This document shows positions 1 to 6,494 of a stretch of DNA of 7,534 nucleotides, piece by piece. The stretch is from assembly GCA_012510625.1 (NCBI GenBank), contig JAAZHP010000300.1, positions 1 through 7,534 of the forward strand, in the 5' to 3' direction. This DNA comes from Bacillota bacterium. GTDB taxonomy: Bacteria; Bacillota; Dethiobacteria; DTU022. The notes under the pieces were generated by a model. It saw nothing but the letters and a program-made list of their open reading frames with translations, was not told where the DNA came from and did not search any database. How positions within the stretch are numbered: position 1 is the stretch's first letter; every line of letters begins with the position of its first letter. The position numbers and the translations under genes were made by a program.

Positions 1-19
1 CACTCGCGGAAAACAAAGG

Positions 20-49
20 TTGACAAAAACAGAGCTTTACCGTCATAAT
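20..49 (+). promoter_or_regulatory. Sigma-A-type promoter of the nad operon
   Basis: A perfect -35 hexamer, TTGACA, lies at 20-25. A good -10 hexamer, CATAAT (5 of 6 matches), lies at 44-49, and the spacer is 18 bp. Transcription would start near position 56, giving a leader of only about 20-30 nt before nadA. The two elements contain a spaced inverted pair (TGAC at 21-24 and GTCA at 42-45) that could be part of an operator. Firmicute nad operons are often repressed by the niacin-responsive regulator NiaR, but I cannot confirm a NiaR site by eye. No transcription start has been measured, so this rests on sequence match alone. Confidence 0.75.
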
Positions 50-73
50 GTTCCTATATGATGTCCGGGAAGG

Positions 74-1000
74 ATGTTGGCACCGATGGTTCTGCCGGAG
101 ATAAAAGAAAAAATTGGTGCTTTGAAGGCGGAGCGGAAGGCGGTTATCCTGGCCCATAATTATCAAACAGAAGAAATCCAGGAACTGGCCGACTATACCG
201 GGGATTCATTTGATCTCAGCCGCATTGCCGCTGAGGTGGATGCCGAAGTCATAGTATTCTGCGGTGTTCATTTCATGGCTGAAAGCGCGGCCATTCTTGC
301 TCCCGGCAAGTTAGTCCTGCTCCCCGAGGCGGCGGCAGGCTGCCCCATGGCGGACATGGTTACACCGGAGGCGCTGCGCCGTTATAAGGAGCAATACCCC
401 GGAGCCGCCGTGGTTGTCTATATCAACTCTTCTGCCGCGGTAAAAGCGGAAAGCGACATCTGTGCCACTTCTGCAAATGCCGCTGCGGTGATCAATTCGC
501 TTGAAGCTGGTCGAGTTATTTTTGCTCCCGACAGGAACCTGGCCCATTTTGTTTCCCGCCATACCGCCAAAGAAATCATACCCTGGCCCGGTTATTGCAT
601 CACTCACCACCGGATAACGCCAGGAGACATCGCCAGGGCGCGCCGGGTTCACCCGGGAGCACTCGTGATCGTGCATCCCGAATGCCGCCCCGAAGTAGCG
701 GAAATGGCCGATGCGGTCCTCGGGACCAGCGGCATGATCCGCTTTGTCAAAGAGACAGATGCGGCAGAAATAATTGTTGGAACCGAAGCCGGGTTGATTC
801 ACCGGCTGCGCAAGGAGCGCCCCGATCTGAAATATTATGTGCCCACTCCGGGCTTAATCTGTCCAAACATGAAATATACGACTCCTGATAAAGTGCTCTC
901 TGCGCTGGAGAAGATGCAGCACCGGGTTGCCGTCACTCCTGAAATACGGGAGCGGGCGGCGGAGGCTCTCCGGCGTATGTTGGCCGTCCCCTCCTCCTGA
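74..1000 (+). CDS. nadA: Quinolinate synthase (NadA)
   Basis: This cytosolic [4Fe-4S] enzyme condenses iminoaspartate, made by NadB, with dihydroxyacetone phosphate to give quinolinate. At 308 residues it matches the shorter NadA form found in Firmicutes, Thermotoga and archaea. The N-terminal AHNYQ (27-31) and the GDS at 43-45 are typical. The three expected cluster cysteines are C90 (in GCPMADM), C175 (in GYCITHH) and C263 (in LICPNMK). The segment YINSSAAVKAESDICATSAN (116-135) and the HPEC at 201-204 are also family hallmarks. The start is uncertain. The ATG at 74 directly abuts the purine run GGGAAGG (67-73), which is too close for a normal Shine-Dalgarno site. The ATG at 86 (residue 5) has about 12 nt of spacing and may be the true start. 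A stop at 59-61 rules out a longer form. nadB follows after 11 bp. Confidence 0.97.
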   Translation: MLAPMVLPEIKEKIGALKAERKAVILAHNYQTEEIQELADYTGDSFDLSRIAAEVDAEVIVFCGVHFMAESAAILAPGKLVLLPEAAAGCPMADMVTPEALRRYKEQYPGAAVVVYINSSAAVKAESDICATSANAAAVINSLEAGRVIFAPDRNLAHFVSRHTAKEIIPWPGYCITHHRITPGDIARARRVHPGALVIVHPECRPEVAEMADAVLGTSGMIRFVKETDAAEIIVGTEAGLIHRLRKERPDLKYYVPTPGLICPNMKYTTPDKVLSALEKMQHRVAVTPEIRERAAEALRRMLAVPSS

Positions 1001-1011
1001 GGCGACCCACG

Positions 1012-2652
1012 ATGAATCCGGAAGATCTGGGCAGGACTGATTTTATTATTATCGGCTCGGGGATAGCCGGCCTCTACACAGCCCTTCATCTGGCAGATGC
1101 CGGGCGGGTAACTGTAATCAGCAAGCTGGATTTGTGCGCCGGCAACACCCGCTTTGCGCAGGGCGGCGTGGCGGCGGCTTTTTATGAGAATGATTCGCCG
1201 GAGCTGCACCTGGAAGATACCTGGCGTGCGGGGGGCGCTTTTGGAGACCGCGCGGCCATCGGCGTGATGGTCCGCGAAGCGCCGGAAGTAATTGCCGATT
1301 TAATCAAGCGCGGCGTAAAATTTGACAGTCGCAACGGCGCAGTTCTTTTAAGCCGCGAAGGGTTCCATTCTCGCAACAGGATCTGGCATATCGGCGGAGA
1401 TGCAACCGGAAAAGAGCTCCTTAAAGTTTTGCTGCGCGATTCTAAAAAGAAAAAGATACATTTTTACGAAAATAGCTTTGTGGAGCATCTTCTTACAGGC
1501 GAAAGCGGTTGCTGCGGAGTTTCTTTCATTAAGGGCGGAAAGAGATTTTTACTGCAGGCCGGTGCCGTCATTTTGGCCAGCGGGGGATGCAGTCAAATAT
1601 ATTGTTATTCAACCGGCGCCAATGAGAGTACCGGTGACGGACTGGCGATGGCTTACCGGGCCGGCGCTGTCTTGCGTGACCTGGAGTTCTTTCAATTTCA
1701 CCCGACCGTATTCTTCCCGCCGCGCGGAGATCCCTTCCTGATCACCGAGGCGGTGCGAGGTGAAGGCGCATATCTGGTTAACCATGATGGAGAAAGGTTT
1801 GCCGAGAAATACCATCCACTGGGTGAACTGGGCCCGCGGGATGTGCTCGCAAGAGCCATTCTCATGGAGCGGGAAAGAACCCGCCTGCCGGTCTACCTCG
1901 ACCTGAGGCACCTGGGGGCGGCCTTTATCCGCGAGCGTTTCCCCACCGTTTACCACCGCTGCCTGGAATGGGGTCTGGATATTACCCGGGAGCGTATTCC
2001 GGTTTCACCGGCGGCGCACTACCTGATCGGAGGAATCGTGACGGACCTGGAAGGGCGAACGGCTGTAAGAAATCTTTTTGCAGTCGGTGAAGTTGCTTCT
2101 ACGGGTGTGCACGGCGCCAACCGCCTGGCCAGCAACTCGCTTCTAGAAGGCCTGGTTTTTGGGCGCCGGGTAGCTTGCGCGGCGGCTGCTATCCGAACCA
2201 TAGACCGGGGCGGCGGCAGGATCAAGGTTAAAGAATATCTTGCGGAGCGGAACCGAAGTGAGACCGCCGCCGGAAATGATTCCGCCTGCCGGGCAGTGAG
2301 ACCGCTGCTGCAAAAGCTGCTCTGGGAAAAAGTGGGGCTGCTCCGCAGTTCTTTCGGGCTTGAAGAGGCGGTGGCCCGGTTTGAACAGTGGTTGCCGCTG
2401 CTCAATTGCCGGTTCATGGAGCGGGAACTGTGCGAAAACCAGAACATGCTCCTTATTGGGTTGATGATGGCCCGGGCAGCAGCTGCGCGCCGTGAGAGCA
2501 GGGGCTGCCACTTCCGGGACGATTTTCCGGAGAGCGATCCGCGGCTTCAAGGAAGGCACCTGGTCTTTAAAAAACAGCTGCAGGAGACAGGTGATATGCC
2601 GGGCCTGGACTGGGACGGCATATTTCACGATTACCGGAACGGCGGTGAATAA
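1012..2652 (+). CDS. nadB: L-aspartate oxidase (NadB)
   Basis: This FAD enzyme oxidises L-aspartate to iminoaspartate, the unstable substrate of NadA, and belongs to the succinate dehydrogenase/fumarate reductase flavoprotein family. The dinucleotide-binding motif GSGIAGLY spans 15-22, and RFAQGGVAA is at 47-55. The substrate loop REGFHS is at 115-120. Residues E116, H230 (FQFHPT), R276 (GPRDVLARAI), H336 (PAAHYLIGG) and R371 (HGANRLASNSLLEG) match the catalytic and substrate-binding positions known in E. coli NadB, by remembered alignment. The 546-residue length is normal for the family and includes a C-terminal helical domain. In anaerobes NadB is expected to pass electrons to fumarate or another acceptor instead of oxygen. 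The ATG at 1012 has GAGGCG (999-1004) 7 nt upstream, overlapping the nadA stop, so translation of the two genes is probably coupled. Confidence 0.97.
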   Translation: MNPEDLGRTDFIIIGSGIAGLYTALHLADAGRVTVISKLDLCAGNTRFAQGGVAAAFYENDSPELHLEDTWRAGGAFGDRAAIGVMVREAPEVIADLIKRGVKFDSRNGAVLLSREGFHSRNRIWHIGGDATGKELLKVLLRDSKKKKIHFYENSFVEHLLTGESGCCGVSFIKGGKRFLLQAGAVILASGGCSQIYCYSTGANESTGDGLAMAYRAGAVLRDLEFFQFHPTVFFPPRGDPFLITEAVRGEGAYLVNHDGERFAEKYHPLGELGPRDVLARAILMERERTRLPVYLDLRHLGAAFIRERFPTVYHRCLEWGLDITRERIPVSPAAHYLIGGIVTDLEGRTAVRNLFAVGEVASTGVHGANRLASNSLLEGLVFGRRVACAAAAIRTIDRGGGRIKVKEYLAERNRSETAAGNDSACRAVRPLLQKLLWEKVGLLRSSFGLEEAVARFEQWLPLLNCRFMERELCENQNMLLIGLMMARAAAARRESRGCHFRDDFPESDPRLQGRHLVFKKQLQETGDMPGLDWDGIFHDYRNGGE

Positions 2653-2654
2653 TC

Positions 2655-2693
2655 TTTTCTGCAGGAAAACTAGCATACAGTGTTCTGTTGTAT
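2655..2693 (+). repeat. Two small tandem hairpins between nadB and nadC
   Basis: The 57-bp gap holds two short dyads. The first pairs TTTTC (2655-2659) with GAAAA (2665-2669) around a CTGCAG core. The second pairs ATACA (2675-2679) with TGTAT (2689-2693), with an alternative inner stem ACAG (2677-2680) / CTGT (2685-2688). The second ends just before the nadC ribosome site at 2695-2701. They could tune nadC translation or mRNA stability. Neither is followed by a T-run suited to a terminator. They are short enough to arise by chance. Confidence 0.35.
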
Positions 2694-2694
2694 C

Positions 2695-2701
2695 AGGGAG
2701 G
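2695..2701 (+). promoter_or_regulatory. Ribosome binding site that fixes the nadC start
   Basis: AGGGAGG lies 8 nt before the ATG at 2710. A longer reading from the GTG at 2680 would put this site inside the gene, and the GTG has no ribosome site of its own, so 2710 is the supported start. Confidence 0.8.
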
Positions 2702-2709
2702 TTATATAT

Positions 2710-3606
2710 ATGCTGGCGAAGCAGTTTATCAAAGCAACAGTGGGAAATGCCCTGGAGGAAGATCTTAAATATGGGGATGTGACTACCGAGGCAATTGTCT
2801 CCCCGCAGGCCAAAGGAGTGGGCTGCATTTATGCCAAGGAGGACGGAGTAATTGCCGGCCTGCCTCTGGCGGAATATACGTTCAAGGATCTCGACGGGAG
2901 TATTGAATGTGTCCGCCTGGTTGAGGAAGGTGCGCATGTCGGGGCCGGGCAGCCGGTGATGAAGATCAGCGGCCGGCTGCGGCCGCTGCTTTCTGCCGAA
3001 AGAACCGCCCTTAACTTCTTGCAGCGCCTTTCAGGGATCGCCACCATGACGGCGGCCTGGGTGAAGGAACTGGAGGGATATCCGGTAAAATTGGCCGATA
3101 CCCGTAAAACAACGCCCGGTTTGCGGGTTCTTGAAAAATACGCGGTCCGCATCGGTGGAGGGCTAAACCACCGTTTTTCCCTGGACAGCGGCATCCTGAT
3201 CAAGGATAATCATATCAGCGCCGCCGGCGGGATTGCCGAGGCGGTAAAGGCAGTTCGCGCTCGCGCCTCTTTTGTCTGGCGTATAGAGGTGGAGGTTACA
3301 ACCCTGGAACAGCTTGAAGAAGCCCTGGCCGCGGGCGTAGAGCTCATCCTTCTCGACAACATGGATACGCCCACAATCAGAGAGGCGGTGCAAATTACCG
3401 CCGGGCGCGCACTGTTGGAAGCATCAGGCAATATCGGCTTCGAGCGGCTGCGCGAGGTCGCCGCCACCGGCGTTGATTTTATTTCCTGCGGCGCCTTAAC
3501 TCATTCTTACCGCTCTCTGGACATGAACATGTTGTTGGAAGAAGGGCGGGAAACTGGAATTTTAAAAGGAGGCCTGGAGCAGAATGTCACCCGATCCACT
3601 TTATGA
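2710..3606 (+). CDS. nadC: Nicotinate-nucleotide diphosphorylase (quinolinate phosphoribosyltransferase, NadC)
   Basis: NadC joins quinolinate to PRPP and decarboxylates it to nicotinate mononucleotide, completing the branch begun by NadB and NadA. With the start at 2710 the protein has 298 residues, normal for this homodimeric type II phosphoribosyltransferase. The N-terminal EDLKYGDVTTEA (17-28) is the usual opening motif. ERTALNFLQRLSGIAT (97-112) carries the arginine (R98) contributed across the dimer interface. DTRKTTPG (130-137), GGGLNHRFSL (149-158) with H154 and R155, and KDNH (165-168) form the phosphate and carboxylate pocket. The C-terminal half has the barrel motifs VEVEVTTLEQ, LLDNMDTP, LEASGNI and ISCGALTHS. 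The last 23 bases overlap the next gene, which points to coupled translation. All expected key residues appear present. Confidence 0.97.
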   Translation: MLAKQFIKATVGNALEEDLKYGDVTTEAIVSPQAKGVGCIYAKEDGVIAGLPLAEYTFKDLDGSIECVRLVEEGAHVGAGQPVMKISGRLRPLLSAERTALNFLQRLSGIATMTAAWVKELEGYPVKLADTRKTTPGLRVLEKYAVRIGGGLNHRFSLDSGILIKDNHISAAGGIAEAVKAVRARASFVWRIEVEVTTLEQLEEALAAGVELILLDNMDTPTIREAVQITAGRALLEASGNIGFERLREVAATGVDFISCGALTHSYRSLDMNMLLEEGRETGILKGGLEQNVTRSTL

Positions 3607-4519
3607 TCTTATTGTCCTGGGAGGAGGTCCCGCCGGTGTTTCTGCCGCCATATACGGCGCCCGGGCGGGATTGTCGGTGATTCTTCTGGAGAAGATGCTC
3701 ATTGGCGGCCGCCTGGTTTCGGTGGAGCGCATTGAAAATTATCCGGGTTTTCCCGAAGGCATTTCCGGACCTGAACTGGGGCTGCTTTTAGATAAGCAGC
3801 TGCGGAGCTTCGAGGTCAGAATAGAGGCTAGCCAGGCGGAGCAGGTTTCTTTCAAGGGTGAACTAAAAAAGGTTTTCACCCCGGAGGGCGAGTTTAACGG
3901 GCGGGCGGTGGTCATCGCCACCGGCACCATGCCGAAGCTGCTCCAAGTGGAAGGTGAGGAAGACCTGCGCGGCCGGGGGATATCCCACTGCGCCTCCTGT
4001 GATGCCGCCTTTTTCCGCGGCAAAGGGGTGGCGGTGGTGGGGGGCAGCAGCGCCGCGCTGGAGGAGACACTCTTTATCGCCCGTTTCGCCGCCAAGGTTT
4101 ACTTGATACACAACCGCGACACCTTTCGCGCTCCGCAGGCGCTGCAGGAGCGGATTTTTGCCCTGCCCAACGTGGAGATAATCTGGAACAGTACTGTTCA
4201 GAAAATAGAAGGCGAGCAGAAGGTCACCGGAGTGCGCCTGCTGCAGGAAGATCACGAGCGGGAGCTGGCCGTGGACGGTATTTTTGTCCTCACCGGCCGC
4301 ATTCCCAGCACCGACTTTTTGCGTGACGAGCTGTCGCTGGACGAGAGCGGCTATATTATCACCAACGAGTTGATGGAGACATCGCAATCGCGGGTATACG
4401 CCGCCGGCGATGTCCGCCGCACTCCCCTGCGCCAGATCATAACGGCAGCCGCAGACGGGGCCATCGCCGCCACAGCCGCCGCCCGCAGCCTGAATAAGGC
4501 CGGAGCAGGCGAATCTTAG
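3584..4519 (+). CDS. Thioredoxin-reductase-like flavoprotein with altered NADPH motifs
   Basis: This 311-residue protein has the length and two-domain layout of low-molecular-weight thioredoxin reductase. The FAD motif GGGPAGVSAA is at 13-22 and IENYPGFP at 50-57. The second FAD segment near the C-terminus reads AAGDVRRTPLRQIITAAADG. The redox disulfide is present as CASC (136-139) within GRGISHCASCDAAFF. The pyridine-nucleotide site is unusual. The GxGxxA motif reads GGSSAA (153-158), with serine for the third glycine, and the HRRxxxR motif reads HNRDTFR (176-182), losing one phosphate-binding arginine. Ferredoxin-dependent flavin thioredoxin reductases of clostridia lack these two motifs, so a donor other than NADPH is possible, though partial conservation leaves NADH or NADPH open. 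The ATG at 3584 sits inside the end of nadC. AAAAGGAGG (3564-3572) lies 11 nt upstream and a second GGAG (3576-3579) 4 nt upstream. Its role in a nad operon is unknown; it could serve thioredoxin generally. Confidence 0.85.
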   Translation: MSPDPLYDLIVLGGGPAGVSAAIYGARAGLSVILLEKMLIGGRLVSVERIENYPGFPEGISGPELGLLLDKQLRSFEVRIEASQAEQVSFKGELKKVFTPEGEFNGRAVVIATGTMPKLLQVEGEEDLRGRGISHCASCDAAFFRGKGVAVVGGSSAALEETLFIARFAAKVYLIHNRDTFRAPQALQERIFALPNVEIIWNSTVQKIEGEQKVTGVRLLQEDHERELAVDGIFVLTGRIPSTDFLRDELSLDESGYIITNELMETSQSRVYAAGDVRRTPLRQIITAAADGAIAATAAARSLNKAGAGES

Positions 4520-4548
4520 TAAGCCCGGCCGGTTCCGGGGCGAAAATT

Positions 4549-4602
4549 CCCGGATAATTGCCATTACTATTGGGATAATAGGATCAAAGTAGATTATCCG
4601 GG
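4549..4602 (+). repeat. Perfect 10-bp inverted repeat with a third related copy, upstream of ku
   Basis: CCCGGATAAT (4549-4558) and ATTATCCGGG (4593-4602) are exact reverse complements separated by 34 nt. Between them the same core, GGATAAT, recurs in direct orientation at 4573-4579. The right arm can therefore pair either with the far left arm (10 bp) or with the middle copy (7 bp, 13-nt loop). The array ends 2 nt before the GGTGA ribosome site (4605-4609) of ku. It could be an operator with three half-sites or a leader RNA with alternative hairpins. I do not recognise it as the site of any known regulator. Confidence 0.6.
4571..4579 (+). promoter_or_regulatory. Possible extended -10 promoter of the ku-ligase-polymerase cassette
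   Basis: TGGGATAAT fits an extended -10 element: TG, one base, then GATAAT, which matches TATAAT at 5 of 6 positions. No convincing -35 hexamer lies 16-18 bp upstream. The -10 coincides with the middle copy of the repeat array, so a protein bound to the flanking arms would cover the promoter. Transcription would start near 4586, leaving a leader of about 28 nt. Read-through from the nad operon is an alternative, because I see no clear terminator in 4520-4548. Confidence 0.35.
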
Positions 4603-4613
4603 TTGGTGATGGA

Positions 4614-5441
4614 ATGCGCCCGCTCTGGAAAGGCTCTGTCAGCTTTGGCCTGGTAAATATCCCGGTGCGGCTTTTTGCCGCCACCGAGCAGAAAAATGTG
4701 CGTTTCCGCTACCTTCATGAACCTTGCCGCACTCCCGTTGAATACCGCAAAGTATGCCCCACCTGCAACAAAGAAGTGGCCATGGATGAAATTGTAAAGG
4801 GCTACGAATACGAGAAGGGGCGTTTTGTCGTAGTGGAAGAGAGCGACTTTGCGCGCATCCCGGCGGAGACGACCCGGAGTATCGCCATTGTCGATTTTGT
4901 GCGCAGCGAAGAGGTCGATCCCATCTACTACGATCGCTCCTACTACCTTGCTCCGGGCGAGACGGGAGAGAAGGCTTTCCAGCTGCTGCTGCAGGCTATG
5001 GCCGGAGCGGGCATGGTAGCCATCGTCCGCATTGTCCTGCGCTCCCGCCAGGCCCTGGGAGTGCTGCGGGTTTACGGCGACTCGCTGGCCCTTGAAACCA
5101 TGTTTTACCCGGACGAAGTCCGGCCTACCTCCGAGCTCCCGGCATGGAACCGCGATCACAAGGTGCAGGAGAAGGAGCTGCAAATGGCGCGGCAGCTCAT
5201 TGAAAACCTGACCGCCCCCTTCTCACCGGAGAAATATACAGACGAATACCGCAAGGCGCTCCTGGAGATAATCGAAGGGAAGATTAAGGGAGAAGAGGTC
5301 TTTATCGCTCCATCGCCGGAAAAGGGAGAGGTCATCGACCTGGTTGAAGCGCTGAAAGCCAGTGTCGAAGCAACCCGCAAGGCTGCCCGGGAAGGAGCCG
5401 GCCGCGGCAAGCGGAAGAAAGCGGGCGCCGGTGTCTCTTAA
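4614..5441 (+). CDS. ku: Bacterial Ku, DNA end-binding protein of non-homologous end joining
   Basis: Bacterial Ku forms a homodimeric ring that threads onto double-strand DNA ends and recruits the LigD ligase and polymerase. The opening MRPLWKGSVSFGLVNIPVRL (1-20) and the following ATE (23-25) are the family signature. Further hallmarks are EIVKGYEYEKGRFVVV, DPIYYDRSYYLAP and the FYPDEVR segment of the core. H35, C38, C48 and C51 (CPTC) form a zinc-ribbon-like cluster in the bridge region, as reported for part of the prokaryotic Ku family. At 275 residues the length is typical. The last roughly 25 residues are rich in lysine, arginine and alanine, like the basic tails that help bacterial Ku hold DNA. 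The ATG at 4614 has GGTGA at 4605-4609. The gene ends inside the start of the ligase gene, and the two are probably coupled. Confidence 0.96.
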   Translation: MRPLWKGSVSFGLVNIPVRLFAATEQKNVRFRYLHEPCRTPVEYRKVCPTCNKEVAMDEIVKGYEYEKGRFVVVEESDFARIPAETTRSIAIVDFVRSEEVDPIYYDRSYYLAPGETGEKAFQLLLQAMAGAGMVAIVRIVLRSRQALGVLRVYGDSLALETMFYPDEVRPTSELPAWNRDHKVQEKELQMARQLIENLTAPFSPEKYTDEYRKALLEIIEGKIKGEEVFIAPSPEKGEVIDLVEALKASVEATRKAAREGAGRGKRKKAGAGVS

Positions 5442-6387
5442 ACCCTCATCTCCCTCCCTTGATTATTTTACCGGTATTCAGCCCATGGAGCCGGTGAGCA
5501 GAAAAGAGCCGCTTAACAGCGACGCCTATCTTTACCAGATCAAGTGGGACGGGGTCCGCATCCTGGCCCTGGTCGAACAGTACCGGGTAATCTTAAAAAA
5601 CCGCAAAGGGAAGCTGCGCACAGAGCAGTATCCGGAGCTGCAGAAACTGGTTGAACTGATCCGGGCCAAGAGCGCCGTTCTCGACGGTGAAGTGGTAGCC
5701 CTGGCCGGGGGAAAGCCCAGCTTCGCCCGGGTGATCCAGCGTGATTTTTGCCGCCGCGAGCAGGCCATCCGGGCGCTGCTGCGGCAGATTCCATGCACAT
5801 ACTGCCTTTTTGACCTGCTCTACCTGGACGGCGAAGACCTTACCGGCAGGCCCATAGAAGAGAGGCAGCGCCTTCTGGAGGAGATAGTAGAAGCTGCTCC
5901 TCCGGTATACCTGAATGAAAATTTTTATGACGGGGAGATTCTTTACCGGAAAATAGTAGAGGCGGAGCTGGAAGGGGTCGTGGCCAAAAAGAAGGGCAGC
6001 CCTTACCGGAGCGGGCAGAAGTCTCCTGACTGGTTGAAGATTAAACCCCGCCGCCGCCAGCTATGCGTTGTGGGAGGGCTGACCATGCCGGAAGGCTCCG
6101 TAGGGGCCTTGCTGCTGGGGGCTTACCGTGATGGGGAACTGCTCTATATCGGCAGGGCCGGCTCCGGGCTGAAGAGAAAGGATCTGCTGCTGCTGCGCGA
6201 TTACGCGCGGCAGGCGGGAACAACCGAACCCTATTTCAGCAACCCTCCCCGGGGCCGGGACCTGCTATGGCTGGCGCCGCGCCTGACGGTAGAGATTGAG
6301 TTTGCCGAGTGGACCGGCGACCTGCGCCTGCGCGCCCCGGTGGTGATCGGTTTCAGCAGCCGTCCCCCCTCGGAAGCCCTCCTCTAA
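5431..6387 (+). CDS. ligD: ATP-dependent DNA ligase (stand-alone LigD ligase module)
   Basis: This enzyme seals nicks during Ku-dependent end joining through an enzyme-AMP intermediate. From the GTG at 5431 the protein has 318 residues: an adenylation domain followed by an OB fold, as in the LigD ligase module. The nucleotidyltransferase motifs are in order: I, KWDGVR (38-43) with catalytic K38; III, LDGEVVAL (84-91); IIIa, FDLLYLDGEDLT (127-138); IV, EGVVAKKKG (181-189); V, WLKIKPR (201-207). The OB region has GAYRDGELLYIGRAGSG (230-246) and VEIEFAEWTGDLRLRAPV, as in LigD. No polymerase or phosphoesterase domain is fused. The start is uncertain: the frame is open back to a GTG at 5362, but that adds 23 residues read from Ku's basic tail and lacks a ribosome site. 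The GTG at 5431 overlaps the ku stop by 11 bp, which suits coupled translation. An ATG at 5485 would cut into the conserved QPMEP segment. Confidence 0.93.
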   Translation: MSLKPSSPSLDYFTGIQPMEPVSRKEPLNSDAYLYQIKWDGVRILALVEQYRVILKNRKGKLRTEQYPELQKLVELIRAKSAVLDGEVVALAGGKPSFARVIQRDFCRREQAIRALLRQIPCTYCLFDLLYLDGEDLTGRPIEERQRLLEEIVEAAPPVYLNENFYDGEILYRKIVEAELEGVVAKKKGSPYRSGQKSPDWLKIKPRRRQLCVVGGLTMPEGSVGALLLGAYRDGELLYIGRAGSGLKRKDLLLLRDYARQAGTTEPYFSNPPRGRDLLWLAPRLTVEIEFAEWTGDLRLRAPVVIGFSSRPPSEALL

Positions 6388-6413
6388 CATAAACCAGGGG
6401 AGGGTTTGTTTGC

Positions 6414-6494
6414 ATGGTCGAAAAATGGAACGGGGCCAGGGCGGCTGTCCCCGGCGTCCCGCTTTCTAAAGAGGTGATCATATGCCCACGCTGA
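6414..6494 (+). CDS. Possible 26-residue leader peptide before the polymerase gene
   Basis: An ATG at 6414 opens a 26-codon frame that ends with TGA at 6492-6494, overlapping the polymerase start (6482) by 13 nt in another frame. A very strong ribosome site, AGGGGAGGG (6396-6404), lies 9 nt upstream and sits mostly in the loop of a small hairpin (AAACC 6391-6395 / GGTTT 6403-6407). The predicted peptide begins MVEKWNGARAAVPG and resembles no family I know. It may be a leader that couples translation to the polymerase gene, a small protein, or a chance frame in a gap that happens to contain a purine run. The ribosome site is the main support. Confidence 0.35.
   Translation: MVEKWNGARAAVPGVPLSKEVIICPR

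Noticed and set aside
2680..2709. A 10-residue N-terminal extension of NadC from the GTG at 2680.
   Set aside because: The strong ribosome site at 2695-2701 lies inside this stretch and points to the ATG at 2710.
2143..2937. A 264-codon minus-strand open frame across nadB and nadC.
   Set aside because: It is the complement of two strongly conserved genes and its translation resembles no family. Long antisense frames are expected at this GC content.
4524..4539. Possible terminator hairpin after the reductase gene: CCCGG (4524-4528) / CCGGG (4535-4539).
   Set aside because: The stem is only 5 bp and is followed by GCGAAAATT, not a T-run, so it does not look like an intrinsic terminator.
5362..5430. 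A 23-residue N-terminal extension of the ligase from the GTG at 5362.
   Set aside because: The bases encode the basic tail of Ku in another frame, no ribosome site precedes the GTG, and the extension adds nothing that resembles ligase family sequence.
6431..6453. Dyad CGGGG (6431-6435) / CCCCG (6449-6453) inside the ligase-polymerase gap.
   Set aside because: The stem is 5 bp in a GC-rich stretch with no T-run, so it supports neither a terminator nor a defined RNA element.
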